DNA of 64,000 bases from Candidatus Methylomirabilota bacterium (GCA_003104975.1 PQAM01000009.1:19355-83354); one strand, 5' to 3'. Counted from the stretch's first letter, positions 7,221 to 15,680 are shown. A program made the numbers and translations. Notes: generated from the letters alone by a model not told the origin.

Positions 7221-7513
7221 TCCCCGGCCGGCTTATGATGACGAATGGCGGCCGGATCGAGGCCCATTTTGCGGACCTCTTCGAGTGCGCGGGTGTAATC
7301 GTCTACATCAACTGCGTTCGAGAGGAGGAATTCCGCTCGACGCTCTGGCGTGTAGATTTCGACGGGCATGACGACGGCTGGACGAATTAACACCCCATCC
7401 TCTCGCTCCTCTGCGATCACCAGCGATCCCTCTTCGATCCCAAAACGGTGTCGAAGAGCGGAGGGAATCACGACCGTTCCGCGCTTTCCTATTTTGCTGA
7501 CCTCGACCATCAT
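7217..7513 (-). CDS. AbrB/MazE-type swapped-hairpin antitoxin, 98 aa
   Basis: The N-terminus VEVSKIGKRGTVVIPSALR then FGIEEGSLV is the SpoVT/AbrB DNA-binding hairpin. The C-terminal part (PERRAEFLLSNAVDVDDYTRA) is the extension typical of antitoxins paired with PIN toxins. The start may be 7513 or 7510 (two adjacent ATGs); GGGGTGAGG lies upstream. An inverted repeat at 7543-7555 is a candidate operator. Confidence 0.85.
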   Translation of the reverse strand: MMVEVSKIGKRGTVVIPSALRHRFGIEEGSLVIAEEREDGVLIRPAVVMPVEIYTPERRAEFLLSNAVDVDDYTRALEEVRKMGLDPAAIRHHKPAGD

Positions 7514-7542
7514 AATTCCTCACCCCTTTGTTGACGAGAATA

Positions 7543-7555
7543 TCTGAATATCAGA
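7543..7555. promoter_or_regulatory. Candidate operator of the AbrB/PIN operon
   Basis: Perfect inverted repeat TCTGAATATCAGA, 30 bp upstream of the antitoxin start, in an AT-rich stretch. Role inferred from position. Nothing else is recognised between 7556 and 7803 apart from short CACTTCACACTTCACACTC-type repeat words. Confidence 0.35.
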
Positions 7556-7803
7556 CAGTAGGATTGTCATTCTTAATATAGGCGATGGACATCCCAAAAT
7601 CAAGATCTACTCACCTTCGTCCTCAAGTTAATCCCTGACCCACTCCTTGAGGAGGTGTGGTCTTCCATGTCCGGTGAACGTGACGACGTCCGTTGGTGAG
7701 AGGGGAGTCCGATGTCTGGGAAAAGGAGCAGGCGTGGGGGGAGAATAAAGCGAGGTTCCACTCACCACTTCACACTTCACACTCAACACTTAACACTGCC
7801 TTC

Positions 7804-9045
7804 TCAGTCGACGCGGTAGGGGTAGCTGACGACAAGCTGCAGGAAACCGACGTTTCGGAGGATATCTCGGCTGGTGCTTCCGCCTGTTGTATCGTCGAGT
7901 GTCCCATCCTGGAAACTGAATCGGTACGAACCGACCAGATTTAACCACCTGGTCATCTGGTAGGTGGCGTTGAGCCCAAAACTGTAGACGTCTGACTGGT
8001 CGTTCTGTCGGTCGTTCCGGTAGTAACTCGGTGTTACGCTGAACGAGAGAAACCGGATCGGCTGATACGAAGCGCTGGCGCTGAAGCTCTCCGTATCGAT
8101 GGTTCCGCCCTGCCCGATGGCGGTGGTCTGGCTGCGCGCATAGGTGAACGAGAGTCGGCCTTTCTGGAGCCGGTGTTGAATGGTAGCCGACACCTCGGGA
8201 TTGGTGCTCCCTTCGCTGAAACGGGCGCCGCCGTGGAGTGTGACGCTGGTCAGCGGGGTAAACTCATGGCTCCAGATAAGGCTGCCCACATGGCTGGTGG
8301 TCGTCGAGCCCTCATCGGATACGGGTGAGGGCTCTTGGTCGTTAAACTTATAATGGCGATAGGTGTAGCCGACACCCCATGTGTCCTGCCGTCCGAACTG
8401 CCGCTTCAGGTCGATGGAGGCGTTGTGCGTGTCGGTCTGGGTCCCGCCGGCCCGTTTGTCGTTCGTAAAGCTGTACAGCCCATTAACCGACGTCAACGGA
8501 TCGACCTCATAGCTGAATGACGGGCTGGCGTTGTAGCTCCTGGCACGCCTTCTGGCCGACTCGATGCCGGTAGTCAGGTTGAGGTCCTGGGGGGTTTCGG
8601 TTCTTGTGTAGGCGCCGCTCAGAGAGAGGGTCAAGGGCCGGATCGGGAGGTAACGGGCCTGCGCGGTGGCACGCCGCCTGAGTTGGGCGTCGTTCAACTC
8701 GGTATGCCTGGCGTAGACCTCGGCGTCGAAGTCGTACTTTGCGAATAGCGTAAACGGGATGGAATAATAGCCGGCCTGGAGCCCGGGGGTCACGCGGGTA
8801 ATGAAGTCGGATTTGCGCCCACGGCCTTCTCCGCGAGAGAAGATATTGTCATCGAACACCTCGGCGACCGCCATCGAGGGGGTAACCGTCCATCCCACCT
8901 CCTGCTGCGCCCACCCCGTCGAGGGCAGGAGTGCGCCAACAATGAGGACGACAACCGCCAAGGCAGCGGCGGACCATCGGGTGTCATGTCTTATGAGCGC
9001 CTTTACGCACCGCTGAAGCGTTATGGTATTCTCTGCACTACACAC
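7804..9045 (-). CDS. Outer-membrane beta-barrel protein of the exopolysaccharide/PEP-CTERM type, 413 aa
   Basis: After a signal peptide (hydrophobic run AALAVVVLIVGALLPSTGWA) the protein shows many alternating amphipathic strands ending in aromatic residues, and the last strand FLQLVVSYPYRVD looks like an outer-membrane barrel terminus. FDDNIFSRGEGRGRKSDFI resembles the start of BBP2-like and PEP-CTERM-system barrel proteins. It follows the Wza-type gene on the same strand, 28 nt away, so it is probably the outer-membrane partner for polysaccharide export. The start is uncertain: GTG 9045 lies inside a TGTTGAGTGTGTAGTG repeat and has no good ribosome site. Confidence 0.7.
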   Translation of the reverse strand: MCSAENTITLQRCVKALIRHDTRWSAAALAVVVLIVGALLPSTGWAQQEVGWTVTPSMAVAEVFDDNIFSRGEGRGRKSDFITRVTPGLQAGYYSIPFTLFAKYDFDAEVYARHTELNDAQLRRRATAQARYLPIRPLTLSLSGAYTRTETPQDLNLTTGIESARRRARSYNASPSFSYEVDPLTSVNGLYSFTNDKRAGGTQTDTHNASIDLKRQFGRQDTWGVGYTYRHYKFNDQEPSPVSDEGSTTTSHVGSLIWSHEFTPLTSVTLHGGARFSEGSTNPEVSATIQHRLQKGRLSFTYARSQTTAIGQGGTIDTESFSASASYQPIRFLSFSVTPSYYRNDRQNDQSDVYSFGLNATYQMTRWLNLVGSYRFSFQDGTLDDTTGGSTSRDILRNVGFLQLVVSYPYRVD

Positions 9046-9073
9046 TCAACACTCATAACGAGTCTTTCACTCT

Positions 9074-9907
9074 CTATGGGACCACGACGGTGTCCCCCGG
9101 CTTGAGGACGACCCCCTTTGCCGACTCCGGATACTTCAGCAACTCCTTCACATCGACCCGGATCGTCGATTTCTTGGCGCCCTCATCCCGGATGACCGTG
9201 ACCCGGCTTTGGGAGGCGAAGGGCGTGAACCCCCCCGCCAGGGCGATCGCCTGGACCGTACTCATCTCCTCGTCCTTATTGAGGGGGTAGACGCCGGGCT
9301 TGTTGACCTCGCCCATCACCACGATAAGATTCTTCAGTTTCGGCGTATCGGGGAGGACAATGATGTCCTCTGGCATCAGCGGCGGGTTATGGGCCGTATC
9401 GACCTCACGCAACAGCTTGATGAGATTGACGGGGATCCGCTGGGTTCCCCGCACAATGTAGGCGGACGAGAGATCGGTCCCCTCGGCGATACCGCCCGCC
9501 ATCGCCAGCGCCTGCAGCAGCGTGAGTTCACTTCTGCTGTAGTAGACGCCCGATTTGGTCGCCTGACCCAGGACATAGACACGGTAACTGCCGACCTCCC
9601 TCAACGAGACCGTGACCGACGGGTTCTTCACCTTGGCTGCCAGTTCCTTGGTCAGATTCGCCGCTAACTCCTGGGCGGTCAGTCCGGCGGCCTGAAGGTC
9701 GCCGATCAGGGGGAAGGTGATCTTGGTGTCGGGCCGGACCGTGACGATGGTGTCCAGGTCCTTATTGTCCACGACGGAGATGAAGAGGATGTCGCCGGCG
9801 CCGATGATGTATTCCTTTGACCACGACGGAGAGGCGGCCGTTATCAGTATCAGAAGAGCCGGCAAAACGGGGTGAAACAGGCGTGCCCAGAAGACGTTGC
9901 GCATCAT
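9074..9907 (-). CDS. Wza-type polysaccharide export protein with SLBB domains, 277 aa
   Basis: Periplasmic/outer-membrane exporter component. Signal sequence VFWARLFHPVLPALLILITA; then the poly-export domain (YIIGAGDILFISVVDNKDLD, TVRPDTKITFPLIGDLQAAG); then SLBB repeats (YVLGQATKSGVYYSRSELTL and VMGEVNKPGVYPLNKDEEMS), ending LKPGDTVVVP. This architecture forms the polysaccharide channel. ATG 9907 follows GGAGAG. An in-frame start at 10213 would translate 248-bp repeat DNA and is rejected. Pairs with the downstream barrel gene. No polymerase, flippase or glycosyltransferase is nearby. Confidence 0.85.
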   Translation of the reverse strand: MMRNVFWARLFHPVLPALLILITAASPSWSKEYIIGAGDILFISVVDNKDLDTIVTVRPDTKITFPLIGDLQAAGLTAQELAANLTKELAAKVKNPSVTVSLREVGSYRVYVLGQATKSGVYYSRSELTLLQALAMAGGIAEGTDLSSAYIVRGTQRIPVNLIKLLREVDTAHNPPLMPEDIIVLPDTPKLKNLIVVMGEVNKPGVYPLNKDEEMSTVQAIALAGGFTPFASQSRVTVIRDEGAKKSTIRVDVKELLKYPESAKGVVLKPGDTVVVP

Positions 9908-10013
9908 AGGAACTCTCCATGCAGCGTATCCGCGTAACGTTGGAAAGAATGACGCGACTATAATCAGTCGACGATACCCTGTCAAGTCAAATAACCCACG
10001 CCTCGGTAATTCC

Positions 10014-10509
10014 GTAGGGGCGCAATTTATTGCGCCCACGACCCGGCGCGGGCGCAATCGCATACGTCGAACATCCGCCCCATCCACAGGGCGTGATGAA
10101 TCACGCCCCGACGACGGGCGACAACCCAACGGGCGCGATGAATCGCGCCCCGACGACGGCCACGCGGGGATACGGCCAATCGGGCGTGGAAAGCCCTTTC
10201 GGCTTGACATCACCGGATCGCTTCGTTAGGCTCCATTTGTCTGAACATGCCTATTGTCATTGTAGGGGCGCAATTTATTGCGCCCACGACCCGGCGCGGG
10301 CGCAATCGCATACGTCGAACATCCGCCCCATCCACAGGGCGTGATGAATCACGCCCCGACGACGGGCGACAACCCAACGGGCGCGATGAATCGCGCCCCG
10401 ACGACGGCCACGCGGGGATACGGCCAATCGGGCGTGGAAAGCCCTTTCGGCTTGACATCACCGGATCGCTTCGTTAGGCTCCATTTGTCTGAACATGCCT
10501 ATTGTCGTT
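10014..10509. repeat. Tandem duplication of a 248-bp REP-containing unit
   Basis: Units 10014-10261 and 10262-10509 are nearly identical; I see one A/G difference near their ends (10258 and 10506). Each begins with GTAG plus a GGGCGC-type palindrome and contains two more REP-like units of the opposite orientation. Each also contains TTGACA, 17 nt, TAGGCT (10204-10232 and 10452-10480), a possible rightward promoter. The repeat lies between the divergent export genes and the RAYT remnant/bioB; no gene is present from 9908 to 10612. Confidence 0.85.
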
Positions 10510-10612
10510 GTAGGGGCGCAATTTATTGCGCCCACCACGCGGCACGGGCGCGATGAATCGCGCCCCTACGACGGTGACCGAACAGGCGGGCGCGATGAAT
10601 CACGCCCCTACG
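10510..10612. repeat. REP array left of the RAYT remnant
   Basis: Three REP-like units (10510-10533, 10547-10568 and 10589-10612), the first in one orientation and the next two in the other. Each ends or begins with the GTAG/CTAC foot. Confidence 0.8.
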
Positions 10613-10860
10613 GTGGGTGATATTGTTCGCACGTTTAAGGCCCTTTCGACCCATGAGATTCGGAAGCAATGGGCTCCAGCGTTTGCCTGGCAACGCAACT
10701 ACTACGAACATATCATTCGAGATGAGCGATCGCTCAACGGCATCCGCAGTTACATCCAGGCCAATCCGGCGCTTTGGACATATGACAAAGAAAACCCTGA
10801 AGCGGGACACGTGACGAACATAGAGATCAACCGCGTGCTGGCCGATTACCACGGTATCAT
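10613..10860 (+). pseudogene. REP-associated tyrosine transposase (RAYT, IS200/IS605-like) C-terminal remnant
   Basis: The frame reads VGDIVRTFKALSTHEIRKQW, then WQRNYYEHIIRDERSLNGIR and SYIQANPALWTYDKENP. This is the characteristic C-terminal part of Y1 transposases of the RAYT group, including the region of the catalytic Tyr (RNYYEHIIR). The N-terminal half with the HUH metal motif is absent, and the frame runs into REP DNA at both ends. RAYTs recognise REP hairpins with a GTAG or GTGG foot. The remnant is flanked on both sides by GTAG-footed palindromes, so it is a plausible former mobiliser of the family seen across this window. Confidence 0.8.
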
Positions 10861-10864
10861 CGCT

Positions 10865-10966
10865 GTAGGGGCGCAATTTATTGCGCCCACCACACGGCAC
10901 GGGCGCGATGAATCGCGCCCCGACGACGGGCGACAACCCAATGGGCGCGATGAATCGCGCCCCTAC
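10865..10966. repeat. REP array right of the RAYT remnant, abutting bioB
   Basis: Three REP-like units (10865-10888, about 10901-10921 and 10943-10966). The last ends 10 nt before the bioB start, so the bioB ribosome site (GGGGGGTGAT) is at the edge of the repeat. Confidence 0.8.
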
Positions 10967-10976
10967 GGGGGGTGAT

Positions 10977-12008
10977 GTGATAGATGGGATGACGGCGCGG
11001 GTGCGGCGGATCGGCGAACGGGTGCTGGCCGGGGGGGCGCCGACGTTCGAGGATGCCGCGCTGCTCTTCGAGCGATCCGACTACGACGTCCATGAGCTGT
11101 TCCAGACGGCCAATCGCCTCCGGCTGGATCGGTTCGGCAATCGGATCCATTTGTGCGGCATCGTCAACGCCAAGAGCGGCGGTTGTCCGGAAGATTGTGG
11201 GTTTTGCAGCCAGTCGTCCCGCCAGGCCACCGATATTGCGCGATACAGTGTGATCGCTGCAGGCGACGTGGTGCTGGCTGCCAGGCAGGCGCGGACGTAT
11301 GGCGCCTGGGCGCTTGGGGTTGTAACCGCGGGACGCGGCTACGACGCCGCATCCGAGGATTTCCGTCGGCTGGTCGAGGGGATCCGAGCTGTTGCGCGGG
11401 ACGGCGCGGCTGAGGCGCACGCCTCGCTTGGGATCATGGGCGACGAGGAGTGTCGTCAGCTTAAGGCGGCCGGCCTGACGACCTTCAATCACAACCTGGA
11501 AACCGGCCGGTCATACTTTCCCAACGTCTGCACGACCCACAGCTATGACGAGCGGGTTGCGACTATCAGGGCAGCCAAGGCCGCGGGCCTCAGGGCGTGC
11601 AGTGGGGGAGTGTTCGGAATGGGGGAGGAGCCCAGACATCGCGCCGAGTTGGCCTTTGCCCTGAAAGCGCTGGATGTGGACGAGGTCCCCCTGAACTTTC
11701 TGATCCCGGTTGAGGGAACCAGACTGGCGAACGTTACCCCAATTTCACCCATTGAGATACTGAAGATCATCGCCCTCTTTCGCTGGATCCTCCCGACCAA
11801 GAATATCTTTGTCTGCGCCGGGCGGCAGCATCTGGGCGAGTTGCACCCGATGATCTTTTTTGCCGGCGCCAGCGGCGTGATGGTGGGCGACTTCCTGACC
11901 ACCAAAAACCGGAGCGTGGCCGACGACCTGAAGATGCTTCGTGACCTGGGGTTCGAGTTCGGCGAACCGTTGTCCGCCCACGAGCGTCACGCCGCCGCCT
12001 CGCGTTGA
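10977..12008 (+). CDS. bioB: Biotin synthase, 343 aa
   Basis: Radical SAM enzyme that inserts sulfur into dethiobiotin, the last step of biotin synthesis. The cluster motif is GGCPEDCGFCSQS (CxxxCxxC). Other hallmarks include LCGIVNAKSG, YNHNLETGRSYF-like TTFNHNLETGRSYFPNVCTT, GGVFGMGE and VPLNFLIPVEGT. GTG 10977 is chosen because the GGGGGGTGAT ribosome site abuts it; upstream codons are REP sequence. First of three clustered biotin genes on this strand (bioB, bioA, bioD). No bioF or bioC is present. Confidence 0.95.
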   Translation: MIDGMTARVRRIGERVLAGGAPTFEDAALLFERSDYDVHELFQTANRLRLDRFGNRIHLCGIVNAKSGGCPEDCGFCSQSSRQATDIARYSVIAAGDVVLAARQARTYGAWALGVVTAGRGYDAASEDFRRLVEGIRAVARDGAAEAHASLGIMGDEECRQLKAAGLTTFNHNLETGRSYFPNVCTTHSYDERVATIRAAKAAGLRACSGGVFGMGEEPRHRAELAFALKALDVDEVPLNFLIPVEGTRLANVTPISPIEILKIIALFRWILPTKNIFVCAGRQHLGELHPMIFFAGASGVMVGDFLTTKNRSVADDLKMLRDLGFEFGEPLSAHERHAAASR

Positions 12009-12039
12009 CGCCTTTAATGCCTATGCGATTGCATGGAAT

Positions 12040-12155
12040 TCATCTGACCCCCTTCACCTTCATCCTCTCCCCCAGGTGAGGGGAGAGGAGGTTTTCTTGT
12101 TGCCCCTCGCCCCGGGTACCCTCTGGGTGCGGAGAGGGTGCGGGTGAGGGGACTT
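12040..12155. repeat. Intergenic inverted repeat between bioB and bioA
   Basis: Words CCTCTCCCCCAGGTGAGGGG and GGTGCGGAGAGGGTGCGG with their partial complements form a potential hairpin region. This CCCTCACC/GGTGAGGG type of repeat is common between genes in many bacteria. It may end or attenuate bioB transcription; that is inference. Confidence 0.5.
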
Positions 12156-12163
12156 TCGAATCA

Positions 12164-13525
12164 ATGGCCTCACGCAGTCGGCGGCTCCGGCAGGACGACA
12201 AACGGTACGTCTGGCATCCCTTCACCCAGATGCAGGACTGGCTGCTGGAGCGCTATCCGATCATCGAACGGGGCGAGGGGAGCTACCTGATCGACGTCGA
12301 CGGACGTCGCTACCTGGACGGCGTCTCCTCCCTCTGGGTGACGGTCCACGGCCACCGCAAGCAAACGATCGACCGGGCCGTCCGCGCCCAACTCGATAAG
12401 ATCGCGCACACCACCTTCCTGGGACTGTCGCATCCGCCGGCCATTGAGCTGGCCGGGGCGCTTGTCCGGATTGCCCCAAAAGGACTCGCAAAGGTCTTTT
12501 ACTCCGATAACGGCTCGACCGCCGTCGAGATCGCGCTGAAGATGGCGTTTCAGTACTGGCAGCAGAGGGGCGGGGCCTGTGCCCGCAAGACCCGGTTCAT
12601 TGCGCTGAAAGAGGCGTATCACGGCGATACCCTGGGCGCGGTCAGCGTCGGCGGGATCGACCTGTTCCACCAGTTGTACCGGCCGCTCCTGTTCCCGATC
12701 TGGCGAATCCCCTCGCCGTATCGGCCGCCATGGGACCGCCGCCGCCGGGCGGATGCGCTCGCGCGGCTCGAGTCGATCCTGGCGCGCCGTCACGACCGGG
12801 TGGCGGGGGTCGTGCTGGAGCCGTTGATGCAGGGGGCGGCGGGGATGCTCCCATCGCCGCCCGGTTTTTTGAAGGCCGTCCGCAAGCTCTGCTCACAGTA
12901 CAACGTCCTCCTGATCCTGGACGAGGTGGCCACCGGATTCGGGCGGACCGGGACGATGTTTGCCTGTGAGCGGGAGGGGGTCACGCCCGACCTGCTCTGT
13001 CTGGCAAAGGGGCTGACGGGAGGGTATCTGCCGCTCGCCGCGACGCTGACGACACAGGCGATCTTCGACGGTTTTTGCGCCCCGTATGAGAAGAAGAAGA
13101 GCTTCTTTCACGGCCACAGCTACACCGCCAACCCGCTGGCCTGCGCCGCGGCGCTTGCAAACCTCGAGTGCTTTCGGCGGGAGCAGACGCTCACGCGGCT
13201 GCAACCGAAGATCGCCCTGTTGCGTCGCGAGCTTGAGACGCCGCGAACGCTTCTGCATGTGGCCGATATCCGGCAGGTGGGGTTCATGGTCGGCATCGAA
13301 TTGATGCAGGATCGGGACAAAGGGACCCCGTACCCGTATGAGGCGAAGATGGGGATCCGGACGATCCTGGAGGCTAGACGACGAGGATTAATTATCCGGC
13401 CGCTGGGTAATGTCATCGTCCTGATGCCGCCGCTCTCGATCTCGCCCAAGGACCTCATTCGAATGGTGCGCATCGTCGGCGAGTCGATCAGGGCGGCCAC
13501 GGAAGGCGTGAGGCGGGAGGCGTGA
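12164..13525 (+). CDS. bioA: Adenosylmethionine-8-amino-7-oxononanoate aminotransferase, 453 aa
   Basis: PLP-dependent class III aminotransferase that converts KAPA to DAPA. Hallmarks: YVWHPFTQMQDW at the N-terminus (the BioA-specific substrate region), YSDNGSTAVEIALKMAFQYW, EPLMQGAAGM, LILDEVATGFGRTG and the PLP lysine in LCLAKGLTGGYLPLA (Lys282), then FFHGHSYTANPLACAAAL. Full length. It lies between bioB and bioD. The C-terminal EGVRREA-stop is encoded by a GGCGTGAGGCGGGAGGCGTG repeat, so the last residues are probably a repeat-derived tail. Confidence 0.95.
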   Translation: MASRSRRLRQDDKRYVWHPFTQMQDWLLERYPIIERGEGSYLIDVDGRRYLDGVSSLWVTVHGHRKQTIDRAVRAQLDKIAHTTFLGLSHPPAIELAGALVRIAPKGLAKVFYSDNGSTAVEIALKMAFQYWQQRGGACARKTRFIALKEAYHGDTLGAVSVGGIDLFHQLYRPLLFPIWRIPSPYRPPWDRRRRADALARLESILARRHDRVAGVVLEPLMQGAAGMLPSPPGFLKAVRKLCSQYNVLLILDEVATGFGRTGTMFACEREGVTPDLLCLAKGLTGGYLPLAATLTTQAIFDGFCAPYEKKKSFFHGHSYTANPLACAAALANLECFRREQTLTRLQPKIALLRRELETPRTLLHVADIRQVGFMVGIELMQDRDKGTPYPYEAKMGIRTILEARRRGLIIRPLGNVIVLMPPLSISPKDLIRMVRIVGESIRAATEGVRREA

Positions 13526-13544
13526 GGGGCGGACTTGTGACGCA

Positions 13545-14279
13545 ATGAACCTCGTGAAACATTCCGGTCTGTTTGTGATCGGGACCGATACCGGCGTCGG
13601 GAAGACGCTGGTCACGGCGGGGCTGGCGTATGCGTTGCGGGCCTGCGGGGTCGATGTCGGGGTGATGAAGCCGGTCGAGACCGGCTGTTCGACTCGAGAC
13701 GGACGATTGCGACCGCCGGATGCCTTGGCGCTGCGTGAGGCGGCCGGCACGCGGGATGCCCTTGACCTGATCAACCCCTATCGCTTCCGTGAGCCGTTGG
13801 CGCCGATGGTGGCGGCTGAGCGGTTACGACGGACTATTGACGTCGACCGGTTGCTGGAGCGCTTCGACCGGCTGGCCGATCGACATACGGTCATGCTGGT
13901 GGAGGGCGCGGGCGGCCTGTTGGTACCCGTCACAGAAAAGGTGTCGTTCCTCGATCTCGCGGTCCGGCTGCAACTGCCCCTGCTTATCGTCATCGGGTCC
14001 AGGCTTGGGGCGCTGAACCACGCCAGGCTGACGGTCGAGGCGGCGTGTGCTGCCGGTGTCCCGGTGGTCGGGGCCATCGTCAATCGCGTGACTGCCGAGC
14101 GGTCGCTTGCTCGAACGACCAACGTATCGGCCCTCCGCCGCCTCTTACCGATCCCAATATTCGGTGAAATCCCTCACCTATCGGATATCAGGGGAAATCC
14201 CCTATGGCGCAGTCCGTCGCTGCACCGCATCCTGGCATCATCTCTCGACGATCTATTTGTGCGACCGATCAGGAGGTGA
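13545..14279 (+). CDS. bioD: Dethiobiotin synthetase, 244 aa
   Basis: ATP-dependent carboxylase that closes the ureido ring of dethiobiotin from DAPA. P-loop FVIGTDTGVGKTLVTAGLAY, then VGVMKPVETG, LVEGAGGLLVPVTE and IGSRLGALNHARLTVEA are family hallmarks. It follows bioA by 19 nt and ends 4 nt before rlpA, so the cluster may be read as one transcript. Confidence 0.95.
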   Translation: MNLVKHSGLFVIGTDTGVGKTLVTAGLAYALRACGVDVGVMKPVETGCSTRDGRLRPPDALALREAAGTRDALDLINPYRFREPLAPMVAAERLRRTIDVDRLLERFDRLADRHTVMLVEGAGGLLVPVTEKVSFLDLAVRLQLPLLIVIGSRLGALNHARLTVEAACAAGVPVVGAIVNRVTAERSLARTTNVSALRRLLPIPIFGEIPHLSDIRGNPLWRSPSLHRILASSLDDLFVRPIRR

Positions 14280-14283
14280 ATCA

Positions 14284-14949
14284 GTGCGCAAATCATACAG
14301 ATCCGCGATCCCTGCACTTTCCCTGCTGTTGCTGTTGTTTCTGACCTCGTGCGCGTCGATCAGTCAGGGGCCGCGCGCGTGGGAAGACCCGTCGGGCGAG
14401 CAGGGGCTGGCGTCCTGGTACGGCCACCCCTACCATGGGCGCCGCACGAGCAGCGGCGAGGTCTACGACATGTATCAGCTCACGGCCGCGCACCGCGAGA
14501 TTCCCCTCGGAAGCTGGGTGGAGGTGGTCAACCTCGGCAACGGTCGTTCGCTGACGGTTCGGATCAACGACCGCGGGCCGTTCATTGACGGTCGGATCAT
14601 CGACCTGTCGTATGCCTCGGCCCAGTTGCTCGGCGTCGTGGGACCCGGAACGGCGCCGGTCAGGGTTCGACTCACCCAGGCGCCGCCGCAGCGGCAGGCG
14701 CCGGAACCCACCCGATATTCGGTACAGGTGGCCTCATTTGTCTCGGAGTCGAACGCGCGTACCCTGAAGGCGGAGTTGGAGCAGAAGATGACCGGTGTGT
14801 ACCTGGTGAAGGCCCAGGTCAACGGGGACGTCTATTTCCGGGTCCGTGTCGGCCGGTTTGCCTCGCACGCCGAGGCGAGGACCGCCGCCGAGCGGCTGGC
14901 GTCGTTCGGCTATCGCGTCCTGATCCTGGGTTCTGACGACCGCTTCTGA
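14284..14949 (+). CDS. rlpA: RlpA-like septal lipoprotein (DPBB plus SPOR), 221 aa
   Basis: Lipoprotein signal with lipobox LTSC near residue 22, then a double-psi beta-barrel domain (GLASWYGHPYHGRRTSSGE, VRINDRGPFIDGRIIDLS) and a C-terminal SPOR domain (RYSVQVASF to the end) that binds denuded glycan strands. RlpA proteins are lytic transglycosylases or septal proteins. GTG 14284 follows a perfect AGGAGGTGA. The 3' end is partly duplicated downstream at 15681-15756, beyond a toxin-antitoxin module. Confidence 0.9.
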   Translation: MRKSYRSAIPALSLLLLLFLTSCASISQGPRAWEDPSGEQGLASWYGHPYHGRRTSSGEVYDMYQLTAAHREIPLGSWVEVVNLGNGRSLTVRINDRGPFIDGRIIDLSYASAQLLGVVGPGTAPVRVRLTQAPPQRQAPEPTRYSVQVASFVSESNARTLKAELEQKMTGVYLVKAQVNGDVYFRVRVGRFASHAEARTAAERLASFGYRVLILGSDDRF

Positions 14950-15029
14950 GTCATGCGGACAGCGGGCGCTTGACAGGTGAGCGTGTGTGTAGGACACTAT
15001 ATTATATATCGTCATACAAAGGAGGGTCC

Positions 15030-15269
15030 ATGCCCACAAGCGTACGTCTGAATTCGGCGCTGGAAACACGGCTGAGGAAGCTGGCTGAGCGCGAAGGGGT
15101 TCCCCTATCGGCGCTGCTGCGGCGGGCGGCAGCGCGGTACTGTGACGAGGCCGCCGCCGCGTCTTTGGATGTGAGGCTTGCCGATGTGATCGGCGCGGCA
15201 CACTCGGCAGGCGGGCAGGCTCGCCGGACCGGCGAGGCCTTTCGCAAGAGTCTGCGCCGCCGCCGGTGA
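15030..15269 (+). CDS. RHH-type antitoxin paired with PIN toxin, 79 aa
   Basis: MPTSVRLNSALETRLRKLAE then GVPLSALLRRAAARY is a ribbon-helix-helix pattern; the C-terminus is basic. AAGGAGG precedes the ATG. The stop TGA overlaps the GTG start of the PIN toxin. The AT-rich stretch CTATATTATATATCG just upstream may hold the -10 and operator. The module lies between rlpA and a decayed copy of the rlpA tail, which marks it as an insertion. Confidence 0.8.
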   Translation: MPTSVRLNSALETRLRKLAEREGVPLSALLRRAAARYCDEAAAASLDVRLADVIGAAHSAGGQARRTGEAFRKSLRRRR

Positions 15270-15679
15270 TCCTGACCGACGCCGGTCCCCTGGTAGCGCT
15301 CATCGACCGCGGGGAGTCTGATCACGTGCGGTGTCGCAAGGCGCTCACCGAATTACAGGGTCCTCTACTGACCACCTGGCCGGCATTTACCGAAGCCATG
15401 TATCTGCTTGGGGAAGCGGCGGGGTGGACAGCCCAGGAAGCGCTCTGGCGTCTGCTCAACCGGGGCGACCTGGTCATCGATACGCCACGGCACGTGCCGC
15501 ATATTGCAACCCTGATGGCGAAGTATCAGAACGTCCCGATGGATCTGGCCGACGCCTCGCTGGTTGCGCTGGCTGAAGACCGGGGCCTGTCGGTGATTTT
15601 TACGTTGGACCACGATTTCCACATTTATCGACTTCCGCGCGGGAAAGCCTTCACAATCATTCCAGCCGCATCCCCGTAG
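15266..15679 (+). CDS. PIN-domain toxin (VapC-like), 137 aa
   Basis: Begins MILTDAGPLVALIDRGESDH with the first catalytic Asp. It continues with TTWPAFTEAMYLL (conserved Glu), MDLADASLVALAEDRGL and FTLDHDFHIYRL (later Asp residues). A complete PIN nuclease. GTG start at 15266 within the antitoxin stop. The system appears intact. Confidence 0.88.
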   Translation: MILTDAGPLVALIDRGESDHVRCRKALTELQGPLLTTWPAFTEAMYLLGEAAGWTAQEALWRLLNRGDLVIDTPRHVPHIATLMAKYQNVPMDLADASLVALAEDRGLSVIFTLDHDFHIYRLPRGKAFTIIPAASP

Positions 15680-15680
15680 T

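Noticed and set aside
9908..10213. N-terminal extension of the Wza-type gene up to 10213
   Set aside because: It translates the REP-containing 248-bp repeat. The real start at 9907 has a ribosome site and is followed at once by a signal peptide.
13500..13540. Frameshift at the end of bioA
   Set aside because: The odd tail EGVRREA is simply encoded by a GTGAGGCG repeat and ends in a normal stop after a complete enzyme.
14970..15029. Consensus promoter TTGACA at 14969 for the antitoxin operon
   Set aside because: Spacing to the best -10 (TATATT) is about 22 bp, too long for a normal sigma-70 promoter.
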